Assembly: GCA_016841185.1 (NCBI GenBank)
Contig: JAENZQ010000027.1
Location: 1-49,646, forward strand
Length of the DNA stretch: 49,646 nt
Source: Anaerovorax odorimutans
Lineage (GTDB): Bacteria; Bacillota; Clostridia; Peptostreptococcales; JAAYPU01
Reading direction: 5' to 3'
The notes beneath the pieces were generated by a model, which saw only the letters and a list, made by a program, of their open reading frames with translations, was not told the DNA's origin and made no database searches. The first letter of the stretch is position 1, and every line of letters begins with the position of its first letter. Shown here one piece after another: positions 17,095 through 27,445 of the stretch. A program made the position numbers and the translations under genes.

Positions 17095-18054
17095 TTATTT
17101 AATATTTTTCTCTTCGCCTGAATCAACAACTTTTCTTATGAATTTTCTCAAAAACTTCAACTCTGTTTCAATTAGTATTATTGCTGAAAAGATAAATATC
17201 ATACCTAAAACCATTGAAATAGTTATGGCTTCTTTTAACATGAAATATCCCAACAGTGATGCAAAAACAGATTCCATTGAAATAATAATAACTTGTCGGG
17301 TAGCAGATGTATATTTTAAGCTGACACTGATAATCAAGTGTGCCATAACTGTTGCACCGAGTATCATATAAAAAAGAGCAATCAAGCTCCCAAATTGGCC
17401 GTTATAAGCGGGTGCCGGTTCCAAAAGAACAGCTGCAAATATATAAAGCACTGCTGTGAAGCCATCCTGAGCGATGGTGATGGCAATTGCATCTAATCTT
17501 TTTACATAGTATTCTTTTAAAATAATGGAAAATGAAAATGCTATAGCTGAACCAATACCTAATACTTCCCCCCAGCCGAACTTTAAATCTCCTTTGAAAG
17601 TTAAAAAATAAACACCCATAATGCATAAAAAAACACCGCATAAAATATACCATGGCGGCTTCCGCTTATAAATAACTACCGTTAAAGCCGGAACCCATAC
17701 CGTATAGGTGGCAACTAAAAATGCAATGGTGGCAACACTGGTATAGATCATAGCTGTAGTCATGCAGGCATAACCTATAAAGCTGGATATGGCCAAAAAT
17801 ATGGCACCCTTTATATAGCTTTTGCTGATCAATTTGATCTTTTTCCGAAATATTGCAGCCGTTATACATGTGCCCAGACAGAAACGAAATACATTTACAT
17901 ATAACGGAGAAAACGCTTTAAGTGCAAATTTAATGGCAATATATTCGCCCCCCCATAAAGCTGCAGCAAGAATCAATGCCATATCCGCATAGAAAGCCTT
18001 TTTCTTGTCAATATTGATATATTCTGCCATATCCTTTATATTTCTCCTTTTCAT
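17095..18054 (-). CDS. EamA/DMT-family transporter
   Basis: A ten-helix membrane protein of the drug/metabolite transporter superfamily with two EamA repeats, about residues 25-155 and 165-300. The first helix has the typical ALWGGEYIAIKFAL motif, and each half contains a proline- and tryptophan-bearing helix pair. Members export or import amino acids, nucleosides and other small metabolites, and substrate cannot be read from sequence. The 319 residues are standard. The gene follows a class III aminotransferase in the same direction 91 bases away, so a link to an amino acid or amine is possible. The start is uncertain: an internal ATG at 18030 is an alternative. Confidence 0.85.
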   Translation of the reverse strand: MKRRNIKDMAEYINIDKKKAFYADMALILAAALWGGEYIAIKFALKAFSPLYVNVFRFCLGTCITAAIFRKKIKLISKSYIKGAIFLAISSFIGYACMTTAMIYTSVATIAFLVATYTVWVPALTVVIYKRKPPWYILCGVFLCIMGVYFLTFKGDLKFGWGEVLGIGSAIAFSFSIILKEYYVKRLDAIAITIAQDGFTAVLYIFAAVLLEPAPAYNGQFGSLIALFYMILGATVMAHLIISVSLKYTSATRQVIIISMESVFASLLGYFMLKEAITISMVLGMIFIFSAIILIETELKFLRKFIRKVVDSGEEKNIK

Positions 18055-18145
18055 TCAGCTCAGGATTGTCGCTTTAAGAATATAAGTGTGAGTGTGAGTT
18101 TTAAATGGAACTCCTTTGGAATCAAAGCTTCCTACGCCTTCCAAA

Positions 18146-19465
18146 TCATAAATCACAGATCTTAGATTTGTCATCTGTTTCCTTTAATCTTCTCAGCACT
18201 TTGTCCAGCTTTTCAGTCATTTCTTCTATATCCGTTTCATTAATAACCAGAGGCGGCTGGAAAGCCAACACATTTCTATTAAGGCCATTTTTCCCGATAA
18301 TCATACCTTGATCCTTCATGTATTCGAGTATGCCGTCCACAGTCTCCGGGTCCGGATTTCCTTCTATATCTGTAATTTCCATACCGAGCATTAAGCCACG
18401 ACCTCTGACATCTTTTATGATTTCATATTTCTCTTTTAAACCCTCCAGTTTTTCCTGAAGATATTCCCCCAGATATTCAGCACGCTCACAAAGATTATTC
18501 TCCTTGATATAATCCAGAACCGCCAATGCCGCAGCACATGAAACCGGATTCCCTCCAAGGGTAGAAGCAGAAGGTTTATTGAAGGATTTTGCAACGGCTT
18601 CCCCTGCCGAAAATGCTGCAATGGGAATACCGTTTCCCAGAGCTTTTGCCATGGTCATGATATCCGGAACAACGTTATAGTGCTGTATGGCAAACATCTT
18701 CCCTGTTCTGGCAAAGCCTGTTTGAACTTCATCTGCAATCAGCAGAATATTGTCTTCAGCAAGTATATCCTTAAGTTCTTTAAAAAACCAATCCGGCGGG
18801 GTGATTATCCCGCCGTTTCCCTGAATTGTCTCTATAATGCAGGCGGCTATCTTTCCTTTTCGTTCTTTTATAATCTCTTTTACCTTATCCAGAGATTTCA
18901 CCGAAGAAACATCCAATGGATTTTTGCCGTCATAAATATTAGGCGCAAAATGGATACCATCATCCAGGTATGGGTCGATCCGCCACATAGGTATCCCGGT
19001 AACGCTCATGGTCAGATAAGACCTTCCATGCAGTCCTCCTTCAAAAGCAATGAATTCCTTTCGCCTTGTATGCATTCGGGCAAGGAGCATGGCGCCTTCA
19101 TTGGCTTCGGTCCCGCTGTTACAGAAAAAGGTCCTGTTGATTTCTCCCGGCAGAATACCTGCCATTTTTTCCGCCAACCGGGCCATAGGCTGCGTTAAAT
19201 ATATAATTGAGGTATGCTGCAGCTTTTTTGTCTGTTTTATGGTCTGTTCTGTAATAAAAGGGTTACAGTGCCCGCAGTTTACCACTGAAACGCCTGAAAA
19301 AAAATCTATGTATTTATTTCCTCTGTCGTCAAACAGATACTGCATATCTCCTTTTACAATTTGAGGGGGATTCCTGTAAAAATGCATGGCGTTTGGAAAG
19401 AGATACTTGTTTTTCTTTTCTATGATGCATTTACTGCCTATGTACTTTTTTATATCTTTTTCCAT
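18146..19465 (-). CDS. Class III (fold type I) PLP-dependent aminotransferase
   Basis: The 439 residues carry all class III landmarks: the FFCNSGTEANEGA phosphate-binding segment (113-125), the FEGGLHGR motif (141-148), Asp245 in IADEVQTGFARTG contacting the pyridine nitrogen and the Schiff-base Lys274 in TMAKALGNG. The family transfers omega- or alpha-amino groups from substrates such as 4-aminobutyrate, ornithine, beta-alanine or alanine to a keto acid. The pattern is closest to the GABA / alanine-glyoxylate (AGXT2-like) branch. It has an unusual N-terminal extension (about 30 residues) before the QIVKGDMQYLFDDRGN start. The EamA transporter follows. Exact substrate is unassigned. Confidence 0.88.
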   Translation of the reverse strand: MEKDIKKYIGSKCIIEKKNKYLFPNAMHFYRNPPQIVKGDMQYLFDDRGNKYIDFFSGVSVVNCGHCNPFITEQTIKQTKKLQHTSIIYLTQPMARLAEKMAGILPGEINRTFFCNSGTEANEGAMLLARMHTRRKEFIAFEGGLHGRSYLTMSVTGIPMWRIDPYLDDGIHFAPNIYDGKNPLDVSSVKSLDKVKEIIKERKGKIAACIIETIQGNGGIITPPDWFFKELKDILAEDNILLIADEVQTGFARTGKMFAIQHYNVVPDIMTMAKALGNGIPIAAFSAGEAVAKSFNKPSASTLGGNPVSCAAALAVLDYIKENNLCERAEYLGEYLQEKLEGLKEKYEIIKDVRGRGLMLGMEITDIEGNPDPETVDGILEYMKDQGMIIGKNGLNRNVLAFQPPLVINETDIEEMTEKLDKVLRRLKETDDKSKICDL

Positions 19466-19492
19466 TATACCAGCCCTCCGTCTTTTTCAATA

Positions 19493-21409
19493 TTAAAATC
19501 TTAAACTGCCCAAGGTAAATCCTCCCATGTATTTTTTCATTTTCCTGAATATTTTCTTGCATTGTTGAGGATCTGTCAATGCTTCCTTATAAACATCAAT
19601 CAATTCACCTAATACCTCCGGCGGATAAATCGCACCTTCAATTCTGACCATCTTTACTCCTGAGCAAATCAGGCTACCGAGAACAGGCATCAGGCACAGC
19701 TCTTTACAGGTATGTACATGGCCTCTTCCATATTGATCCTTGAAAACTAAAAAATCTCCTGCTTCATTGGAAAGCGCCAATATCCCTTCCCTTTCAGGGG
19801 TATATTTGTCATTAATCCACTCAAACCCGGCATCCAGATTCTCATAGAGATCATGTTCCAGATACATGGCTGCCAACGGCCCGTGTACAATCAACTCGGT
19901 ATTTTCTGTTTTGGATATCAGCCGGTAAAGATCTTCATAAGGCAATTCTATTGAAGGCGTTATTTCCGACAGGCCCATACCTTTATATGTTTTTGCAGTA
20001 ACATCATTATATATATTAAGAGGATAATCACCCGACATATTGTACTGATATTTTTTAAAGGCTTTAACAGCTCCTAAATTGCTTACAAGCAGCCCGTCAA
20101 TATCCAGAGGATATAAGCTTAAAAAATGGTGATATTGATCAAAGTACATTTCATTCATCATTCTGGGAAATCCAAGATATATCTCTGTTTCCTTTTTCAA
20201 GTCTATAATCTCATTTATTTCCTGCATTGTAAAGGGCATGTCAGGAAGATAAACATCTCCTGAAAGATAAATTCTGTCCGCTCCTTTTTCCATAGCTATC
20301 TTTGCCTGTTTTATATTGTTTACTCTGACGGACAAACCAACTGTCTGCGGCACTTTCTTACTGTCATTTACGCTTCCGCCTGTGATCTTTTCAATATGAA
20401 AATCAGAAATTTCTTCCTCTTCTGTAGGTGTACTGAACATTTTGCCTGTTGAGTAGAACTTGCCGGTTCCTTCACCCCTTGTATTGATATTCTTCAGGCC
20501 CGGCTTTCCAAATGCATAAGCAACAGATAAATCCCTTTTCCGTGTTTCAAACAGTTCCCCATAGTCTTTCTTCCTGTCAAAGCCTAAAGGATCCTCTATA
20601 TACCGGTCAATTGCATCTCCATAGATGTTTACAAGCCTTGTAATAAATTCTTTCTCCCGCATCCTTCCTTCGATTTTAAATGAATCTACGCCTGCCTCAA
20701 TCATCTCCGGCAAATACGGATACATGCACATGTCTTTGACGGCCATAGGGAATTTAGTATCATACTTCTTTCCATTATGCTTTATCTTGAACCACCATCT
20801 GCAAGGTTTCAGACATCTTCCTCTGTTGCTGCTCATTCCGAAAAGAATAGAGCTGTAATAACACTGTGAACCATGGGCAATGCACATGTCTCCATGTGTA
20901 AAATATTCAACCTCTATATCGGATTTTGTTTTAATATATCGCATATCTCCAATTGCCATTTCTCTTGACAGGACAACTCTTGACACACCTTTTTCTTGTA
21001 GGGCCTTGATGGTTTCAAGATTATGAACATTCATCATAACGGAAGCATGCAATTGAAATTTCAGTTTCAACTGCCTGATGATTTCCACCACAGCCAGATC
21101 CTGTATGATTAACGCATCGGGCCCGACCTCAGCAAGAAAAAGCAGGAATTCCTTTGCTTCATTAATGTCTTCGTCGTTTAGAAGATTATTAACGGTTATA
21201 TAAACTTTTTTTTCTTTTTCTCTTGCTAAATTGATGGCTTCTTTTATTTCATGGTCTTCAAAATTAAAACCCTTTCGTATCATTCTCATATTGAGTTTTT
21301 TACCGCCCAAATAAATGGCATCGCAGTTGCTGTTGATAATTTCTTTAAAGATTTCGAAATTACCTGCTGGAGCCAAAAGCTCCAGAAGCTTTCCATTAAA
21401 ATACCGCAT
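19493..21409 (-). CDS. U32 family peptidase (collagenase-like)
   Basis: The N-terminal half matches the peptidase U32 family, with LLELLAPAGNFE at 8-19 and the family signature around EYFTHGDMCIAHGSQCYYSS. Cysteines C176, C183, C199 and C203 are conserved and may hold an iron-sulfur cluster. In related proteins (RlhA, TrhP) this fold supports RNA hydroxylation, so the name peptidase may be misleading. At 638 residues it is a long member with an extra C-terminal TIM-barrel-like half that repeats the VGLSVRVNNIKQAKIAMEKGADRIYLSG pattern. A GGFTLGSLRF tail ends the protein. Ribosome site AAAGGA. The molecular substrate is unknown. Confidence 0.85.
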   Translation of the reverse strand: MRYFNGKLLELLAPAGNFEIFKEIINSNCDAIYLGGKKLNMRMIRKGFNFEDHEIKEAINLAREKEKKVYITVNNLLNDEDINEAKEFLLFLAEVGPDALIIQDLAVVEIIRQLKLKFQLHASVMMNVHNLETIKALQEKGVSRVVLSREMAIGDMRYIKTKSDIEVEYFTHGDMCIAHGSQCYYSSILFGMSSNRGRCLKPCRWWFKIKHNGKKYDTKFPMAVKDMCMYPYLPEMIEAGVDSFKIEGRMREKEFITRLVNIYGDAIDRYIEDPLGFDRKKDYGELFETRKRDLSVAYAFGKPGLKNINTRGEGTGKFYSTGKMFSTPTEEEEISDFHIEKITGGSVNDSKKVPQTVGLSVRVNNIKQAKIAMEKGADRIYLSGDVYLPDMPFTMQEINEIIDLKKETEIYLGFPRMMNEMYFDQYHHFLSLYPLDIDGLLVSNLGAVKAFKKYQYNMSGDYPLNIYNDVTAKTYKGMGLSEITPSIELPYEDLYRLISKTENTELIVHGPLAAMYLEHDLYENLDAGFEWINDKYTPEREGILALSNEAGDFLVFKDQYGRGHVHTCKELCLMPVLGSLICSGVKMVRIEGAIYPPEVLGELIDVYKEALTDPQQCKKIFRKMKKYMGGFTLGSLRF

Positions 21410-21479
21410 ATTAATCCTTTCAAACAGCCGTAAGGGCCGTCCCGTTCAGCCCCAGATACCTAACCCCTAAAATCTTGTA

Positions 21480-23078
21480 TTAGCCGGTTGGGGGTTGAAA
21501 CCTCTTTACTACCACTTCTGCGATCTTGATGCCGTCCACTGCGGCTGAAATGATTCCGCCTGCATACCCGGCACCTTCTCCTGCAGGGAATAAACCCCCA
21601 ATACTGCTTTCAAGCATTTTATCCCTCAGTATTCTCACCGGTGAAGAACTTCTGGTTTCTATGGCAGTAAGAACCGCATCATCCATATCGAAGTCCATGA
21701 TTTTTTTTCCCATTTCCGGTATTGCTTCTCTTAAAGAATTTACAACAAAATCCGGAAGGCATTTGCTTATATCCGTCCAGCAAACTCCGGGTCTATAGGT
21801 AGGCAATACTTTTCCTGCTTCAGTTGAAGGTATGCCCTTCAGGAAATCACCTACTCTTTGCACTGGTGCATGATAGCACGTCCCTCCTGACTCATAGGCT
21901 TTTTTCTCCCATATCCTTTGAAAGTCGATACCTGCAAGAGGATGATCACAACCAAAATCATCGGGTTTAACATCTACAAGTAATGCACTGTTGGCATTCT
22001 TCCCATCCCTCTTAAAATAGCTCATTCCATTGGTCACAACTTCATGGGTTTCTGAAGAACTTGCCACTACCAGCCCTCCCGGGCACATACAGAATGTGTA
22101 TACTCCTCTGCCGTTTTTACAGTGATAAGCCAGTTTATAATCTGCAACACCCAATTCAGGATGTCCTGCATGCTTTCCGTACTGGGAACAGTCAATAAGT
22201 TTTTGCGGATGCTCTATTCTCACCCCGATGGAAAATGATTTCTGCTCCATCCCAACACCCTTATGATAAAGCATCTCAAAGGTATCCCGGGCGCTGTGCC
22301 CTAATCCTAAAATAACACAATTGGAATCTACTTTTTCATTTCCATTAATCCCAATTGCATTTAATTGCCCATTATATACGGAGATATCTGTCATTTTACT
22401 GTTAAAACGTATTTCTCCGCCAAGATTCAAAACTTCTTTTCTTATGTTCTTAACTATTTTTTGAAGAATATCCGTACCAATATGAGGTTTTTGTTTATAA
22501 AAAATCTCATGAGGTGCACCTGCATCAACAAAAGTTTTCAGCACCTTTCTACAGCGAACCGTATCTTTTATCCGAGTAGTCAATTTCCCGTCCGAAAAAG
22601 TACCTGCTCCCCCTTCTCCGAATTGAACATTTGAATCCGTATTCAGTCTCCCCTCTTTCCAGAAGAGTTTCACATCTGTGATTCTTTCTTCAATCGGTTT
22701 CCCTCTCTCAATGACCAAAGGCCGGTATCCCATTTCCGAAAGAATAAGGGCCGAGAACATACCACTTGGCCCAAAACCAACTACGACAGGTCTGCCTTTA
22801 ATAAGGCCATCACCTTGACTGACATATTTATATGTCTCATCGGGTGATTTAGAGATTTTTTTAGATGGATTTTTTTTTAATACGGTATCTTCGTTTTCCA
22901 TCTCAACATCAATGGTATAAACAAACCAAATATCCCCTTTTCTTGCATCTATGGATTCTTTATGAATGCGGTAAGAAATAATTTGATGCTTGCTTATCCT
23001 CAGCTTGTCGCAAATTTTCTCCGGAATAGATCCGATATCTTCATCTATGGATAACTTAATTTCAGGAACACGCAACAT
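21480..23078 (-). CDS. FAD-dependent dehydrogenase, COG2509 family
   Basis: A 532-residue predicted flavoprotein. An N-terminal domain (1-85, with IPEKICDKLRISKHQI and a RKGDIWFVYTIDVE strand) resembles the ferredoxin-like region found in this family. It is followed by an FAD-binding Rossmann fold with VVGFGPSGMFSALILSEMG near residue 97, a GEGGAGTFSDGKL loop, and a C-terminal FAD motif GLFPAGEGAGYAGGI. Families of this kind are widespread in Firmicutes and their reaction is not established. The next gene downstream is another FAD oxidoreductase, but of a different family. Confidence 0.85.
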   Translation of the reverse strand: MLRVPEIKLSIDEDIGSIPEKICDKLRISKHQIISYRIHKESIDARKGDIWFVYTIDVEMENEDTVLKKNPSKKISKSPDETYKYVSQGDGLIKGRPVVVGFGPSGMFSALILSEMGYRPLVIERGKPIEERITDVKLFWKEGRLNTDSNVQFGEGGAGTFSDGKLTTRIKDTVRCRKVLKTFVDAGAPHEIFYKQKPHIGTDILQKIVKNIRKEVLNLGGEIRFNSKMTDISVYNGQLNAIGINGNEKVDSNCVILGLGHSARDTFEMLYHKGVGMEQKSFSIGVRIEHPQKLIDCSQYGKHAGHPELGVADYKLAYHCKNGRGVYTFCMCPGGLVVASSSETHEVVTNGMSYFKRDGKNANSALLVDVKPDDFGCDHPLAGIDFQRIWEKKAYESGGTCYHAPVQRVGDFLKGIPSTEAGKVLPTYRPGVCWTDISKCLPDFVVNSLREAIPEMGKKIMDFDMDDAVLTAIETRSSSPVRILRDKMLESSIGGLFPAGEGAGYAGGIISAAVDGIKIAEVVVKRFQPPTG

Positions 23079-23127
23079 GTTAACTTCCTCACTTATTATT
23101 TAAGAATTAAGCAAATGAACATCAATC

Positions 23128-24384
23128 TTAAACCTTAAACCCTCTGCAAATGGGCTTTGCGGCATTTTCTCCGGCAATATGACCGGTTGACCATGCCCAC
23201 TGAAGGTTATATCCTCCGCATATCCCGTCTACATTTATAATTTCTCCGGCAAAAAAAAGACCGGGAATTATAATCGATCCCATTGTTTGTGGATCAATCT
23301 CTTTTGTATCAATACCTCCTGCAGTCACCTGGGCATATTCCCAGGACCTGGTACCTGCAACCGGTATTTTCCACTCCTTAAATGTATGGATCATCCTGTT
23401 GATCTGTTTAGATGTAAGGGCAGAACAATTTTCATCGGATTTTTGGACAGCACTTAATTTTAAAATAACAGGTATCAATCGCTTATTTACCAGACCAGTT
23501 AAAAATTCTTCGTTGGTTTTAAATGTGGAATAGGATAATCTTTTCTGAAATATCAACTGTAACTCATCATAAGTATATTCCGGGAATATATCCACTACAA
23601 CACTGCATTTTTTCCCCTTTTTTATGCATGAATGAACATCTCTGCTGAGGTCAAAAATACATATTCCTGAAAGACCATCTTCTGTAAACTGTATTTCTCC
23701 TTTACTTTCTGATATTACGCTCTCATCGCACTGAAGTTTTGCATTTCCTTTAACCCGTACGCCTTTAAGTCTTTTATTATACCATTCATTGCAAATCATC
23801 TGTACCAGCGCCGGTTCAGGCGAAATAACGCTGTGCCCAAGAGATTCCGAAAGTATAAATCCATCTCCATGACATCCGAACTGCGGTCCAGCTTTTCCGC
23901 CACAGGCCATAACAACTGCTTCCGATGCCACAACGCTTTTATCTTTAAGATATATGCGGAATATATTGGCTTTATTTTCTATTTTAACAACCGGGTTGGT
24001 GTAGATGGTTTCAATATTTAATTCTTTTATCTTCATCTTAAGTACATCCAGAACAGAAGAAGCCTGACCTGAAAAAGGATAGACCCTCCCTTCAGACTCT
24101 ACCTTATGTAAAATACCAAGCCTGTCAAAAAAATCAACGGTTTGATCAACATTAAAGCTACGAAAAACTTTTCTTATAAAAGCCTGGTCACTTTTGTAAC
24201 AATCATGGATCTGTTCATTGAAATTTGTCATATTGCATCTGCCGTTACCGGTTGCCAGTATTTTTTTTCCCACCCGGTCCAGCTTTTCTATTATACACAC
24301 TTCAGCGCCTTTTCGGGCAGCAGCAATTGCTGCAACTAAACCGGAAGCACCTCCTCCGACAATAACAACTCTATTCGCATCCAT
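23128..24384 (-). CDS. HI0933/BaiN-family flavoprotein oxidoreductase
   Basis: The N-terminus VVIVGGGASGLVAAIAAARKGA binds FAD, followed by RVGKKILATGNGRCNMTN, the hallmark of the HI0933-like family. The C-terminus has GLFFAGEIINVDGICGGYNLQWAWSTG, the second FAD contact. BaiN from a gut Clostridium reduces bile-acid intermediates, but most homologues have no known substrate and I would not infer bile acid metabolism here. The ATG at 24384 has AAGGGTGG five bases upstream and gives 418 residues. A GTG nine bases earlier overlaps that site. Confidence 0.87.
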   Translation of the reverse strand: MDANRVVIVGGGASGLVAAIAAARKGAEVCIIEKLDRVGKKILATGNGRCNMTNFNEQIHDCYKSDQAFIRKVFRSFNVDQTVDFFDRLGILHKVESEGRVYPFSGQASSVLDVLKMKIKELNIETIYTNPVVKIENKANIFRIYLKDKSVVASEAVVMACGGKAGPQFGCHGDGFILSESLGHSVISPEPALVQMICNEWYNKRLKGVRVKGNAKLQCDESVISESKGEIQFTEDGLSGICIFDLSRDVHSCIKKGKKCSVVVDIFPEYTYDELQLIFQKRLSYSTFKTNEEFLTGLVNKRLIPVILKLSAVQKSDENCSALTSKQINRMIHTFKEWKIPVAGTRSWEYAQVTAGGIDTKEIDPQTMGSIIIPGLFFAGEIINVDGICGGYNLQWAWSTGHIAGENAAKPICRGFKV

Positions 24385-24437
24385 ATGATCCACCCTTGTT
24401 TATCAGATTTTATTTATGCTTAGATATTTTAAGATCT

Positions 24438-26285
24438 TCAATCCGACCTAATCTGCTCCTGTTCCATTTCTGTTTCAATGAAAATCTTTACAATTTCGGG
24501 GTCAAACTGTGTTCCGGAATATCTCACCAGTTCCTCAATTGCCATACCTTTTGTCATAGCTTTACGATATACCCTGTCATTGGTCATGGCATCATAGGCA
24601 TCTATTACAGCCAATATCCTGGATAATAAAGGAATCTCCTCTCCTTTTAAATGCCTCGGATACCCGGTTCCGTCCCATCTTTCATGGTGTGATAAAATAA
24701 ATTCTGCAATCTGTGTGAGTTCCGGATAAGCCTGTGCAATGCGGCATCCTATTTCAGAATGTTTTCGCATTTCATCCCATTCTCTCCCGCTCAGAATACC
24801 GGATTTATTAAGAATCACATCACTGATGGATATTTTTCCTATATCATGCAGCAGTGCAAGAAGTTCAAGGTCATTGAGTTCAGTATGGGATAATCCTATT
24901 TTTATGCCAATTTTTTTGCAAGCGGTTTTTAATCTTTCTACATGTTCCTTTGACTCTTTACTTTTCGCATATAATGTTGAAATCATAGAATTCAAAATCG
25001 TGTTTCTGTAACTTCTTCTTTCCAGCAGTTTATGTTTATACATAGCATCTTCAGCTCTTTTTATCACGTGTCGGATCTCTTCTGTCTGGTAAGTCTTTGC
25101 TTCATACCCCAGAGAAACGGATATGCCAATTCCCTTAAAGTCCACTTTTCTGCACCCATTGACGATCCTGCCACATACTGATTCAGCCTCTTGTTTTGAC
25201 GCCTTTATCAGAATAATAAATTCATCTCCGCCCCACCGGGCCGGAAAACCCTGTTTCCCGCATGAATCTTTTATAATCCCTGCAGCTAAAGTGAGGAGCC
25301 GGTCTCCTTCAAAATGCCCATAGATATCATTCATCAATTTCAATCCATTGATATCTGCCATTATCACCGAAACAGGAAATTGCTCTTTCTGATCCCATTT
25401 ATTAATCTTTTCTTCTATGTATCTCCGGTTATATAAGCCCGTCAGATGATCATTATAGCTGAGATAGACGATTTCTTTTTCAGCCTTTTTCAGATTTGAA
25501 ATATCAACAAATGTTTCCAATAGTTTTTCCTGACCATTTATAAATATACGCTTTATAGATTTCAATATCGGTAATTGTGTGCCCCCTGCCGTGATCATTA
25601 CCGATTCAATGTTATTCATCATTTTACGGTTATTCATTGCCCGGCACTTGCTCTGTGAATCCGGACATAAAAAATTATTGCAGACTTTTCCCACAATCTG
25701 TTTTTCAGGAACACCAAATCGTGAAGCCGCTTCCCGGTTTATTTCCTCTATAACATGGGTATTTGCATCAATAATTATGACGCCTGCTGCAATATTATCA
25801 ATCAATGTTTTTCGTAATGCTGTTATCTTCAGCATTTCTTCTTCTGCTCTTTTTCGATCCGTGATATCCGTATGAGATCCGCATATCCATAAAGGCCTGC
25901 CGTCATCTGTCCACGAAATAACTTTACCATGACTCTGCACCCAGACCCAGTGGCCGTCCTTATGAGCCATCCGGAATTCCAAAACATAGTAATCTCTTTC
26001 CTTCATAAAGACATGTCTTAAAGACTCTTTAGACTTCTTTAGATCCGCCGGATGCAGGAATTTTTCCCATGTATCTATATGCGGTTCGATTTCTTCTAAA
26101 GTATATCCTATTATTTCCGCCCAACGTTCATTGATTATATTTTCACCTGTCTGTACATTCCATTCCCAGGTCCCTACATTGGTGCCTTTCAGGATATTTT
26201 CCAATCTTTCACGCTGATTATTCATGGACTCTTCTTGTTTTTCCTTATTTTTTTCAAAAGCAACCATATCATTATTCTTCAACAT
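24438..26285 (-). CDS. PAS-PAS-GGDEF-HD-GYP c-di-GMP signalling protein
   Basis: A 615-residue predicted cytoplasmic protein with no membrane segment. PAS domain 1 (about 25-145) ends in the PAC-like HTDITDRKRAEEE. PAS domain 2 (about 155-270) contains a Cys cluster (VCNNFLCPDSQSKC). Next comes a GGDEF domain with intact RWGGDEF near residue 352, so cyclase activity is likely. No RxxD inhibitory site precedes it. An HD-GYP domain follows, with HDIGK near 480 and HHERWDGTGYP near 535, the phosphodiesterase signature. Both synthesis and breakdown of c-di-GMP are therefore possible in one chain. The PAS domains probably sense a cytoplasmic ligand or redox state. No partner gene is adjacent. Confidence 0.92.
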   Translation of the reverse strand: MLKNNDMVAFEKNKEKQEESMNNQRERLENILKGTNVGTWEWNVQTGENIINERWAEIIGYTLEEIEPHIDTWEKFLHPADLKKSKESLRHVFMKERDYYVLEFRMAHKDGHWVWVQSHGKVISWTDDGRPLWICGSHTDITDRKRAEEEMLKITALRKTLIDNIAAGVIIIDANTHVIEEINREAASRFGVPEKQIVGKVCNNFLCPDSQSKCRAMNNRKMMNNIESVMITAGGTQLPILKSIKRIFINGQEKLLETFVDISNLKKAEKEIVYLSYNDHLTGLYNRRYIEEKINKWDQKEQFPVSVIMADINGLKLMNDIYGHFEGDRLLTLAAGIIKDSCGKQGFPARWGGDEFIILIKASKQEAESVCGRIVNGCRKVDFKGIGISVSLGYEAKTYQTEEIRHVIKRAEDAMYKHKLLERRSYRNTILNSMISTLYAKSKESKEHVERLKTACKKIGIKIGLSHTELNDLELLALLHDIGKISISDVILNKSGILSGREWDEMRKHSEIGCRIAQAYPELTQIAEFILSHHERWDGTGYPRHLKGEEIPLLSRILAVIDAYDAMTNDRVYRKAMTKGMAIEELVRYSGTQFDPEIVKIFIETEMEQEQIRSD

Positions 26286-26417
26286 TAAAACAGCACCCTT
26301 TCAAATGATAATGATATCTATTCCCTGTTTATAAAAGGAGAGTCATGGATTTATATAGTGTCATTATATTCTAAAATTTGACAAATTTCAACATGAAAAG
26401 ACTGAATTTTCGAAATA

Positions 26418-27347
26418 CTAACCCCTCCACAATTGTGAAGCCCCGATTATTCCGGAGTCCGAACCTAAGACGGCGGCCACAATATTGGTTTTAGGAAGCG
26501 TTTTGCTATAAACCTTTTGATGGACTTTCTCTTTCAGGGGATTGATCAGGTATTCCCCTTGTCTGGATACGGCACCTCCTATAACAATAATTTCCGGCTC
26601 AAATATATTTATCAAATTGGCAAGCCCTTCTGCAAAATAGTCGGTATACCTATCAATTAATGATAGTGAGAATTTATCCCCCTGTTTCGCTGCTGAAAAA
26701 ATCATTTCACCGTTAATTTTATCAATATTATCTGATGTCATTTCTCTTAGAAAAGAATCCGCCTGATTCTTCAGCTTTCTCTTTGCTTCCCACACCAACG
26801 CCGATGTTGAAGCATACTTTTCAAAACATCCTTTTCTTCCGCAGGCGCAATCCAAACCATTTGTCTCGATGACCATGTGTCCTATTTCTCCTGCTGCGCC
26901 ATTAAACCCTCTGTAAATCCTCTTATTGATGACAATTCCTCCGCCAATTCCTGTACCGATGGTAACCATCAGAGAAGTATCATAATTTTCAGCCGCTCCA
27001 CATACAGCTTCTCCTAATGCCGCACAATTTGCATCATTATCCAGGTAAACAGGATAATCAAATTGTTGATTCAATTCATGAACAAGGCGTACGTTATGGA
27101 AATTGATATTACATGCGAAATTCACGATTCCTTGATCCCTTATGACAGTACCCGGAACCCCAACACCAATGCTTTGTATAGAATTAGATTCCAACAGCAT
27201 CTCTATAAGCCGCAGCAAATCTTTTATCACTTCTGCAGATCCTCTTTCGGCACGGGTCGGCATACTTTTTCTTGAAGATATAACGCCTTCCTCAGAAACA
27301 AGTCCGGTATCTATATTGGTTCCTCCTAAATCTATACCGATATGCAT
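26418..27347 (-). CDS. ROK family sugar kinase (glucokinase-like)
   Basis: The 309 residues start with the phosphate-binding DLGGTNIDTG loop (6-15). Asp105 (DNDANCAALGE) is the catalytic base, and the ROK signature with zinc ligands His157, Cys167, Cys169 and Cys174 (GHMVIETNGLDCACGRKGC) is complete. There is no N-terminal helix-turn-helix, so this is a kinase rather than a ROK repressor. Likely substrates are glucose or another hexose or N-acetylhexosamine. It has an AAGGAGGGG ribosome site and is separated from the iclR gene by a terminator, so it is probably not part of the acid-sugar island. Confidence 0.9.
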   Translation of the reverse strand: MHIGIDLGGTNIDTGLVSEEGVISSRKSMPTRAERGSAEVIKDLLRLIEMLLESNSIQSIGVGVPGTVIRDQGIVNFACNINFHNVRLVHELNQQFDYPVYLDNDANCAALGEAVCGAAENYDTSLMVTIGTGIGGGIVINKRIYRGFNGAAGEIGHMVIETNGLDCACGRKGCFEKYASTSALVWEAKRKLKNQADSFLREMTSDNIDKINGEMIFSAAKQGDKFSLSLIDRYTDYFAEGLANLINIFEPEIIVIGGAVSRQGEYLINPLKEKVHQKVYSKTLPKTNIVAAVLGSDSGIIGASQLWRG

Positions 27348-27445
27348 GTTACCCCTCCTTGATCTCTTATTCTGATTTATATTATAATGTATTCTCTTCT
27401 ATTTATCTCTTATTTTCTTGTTTTTAATATTTTCTCTTTATATGT

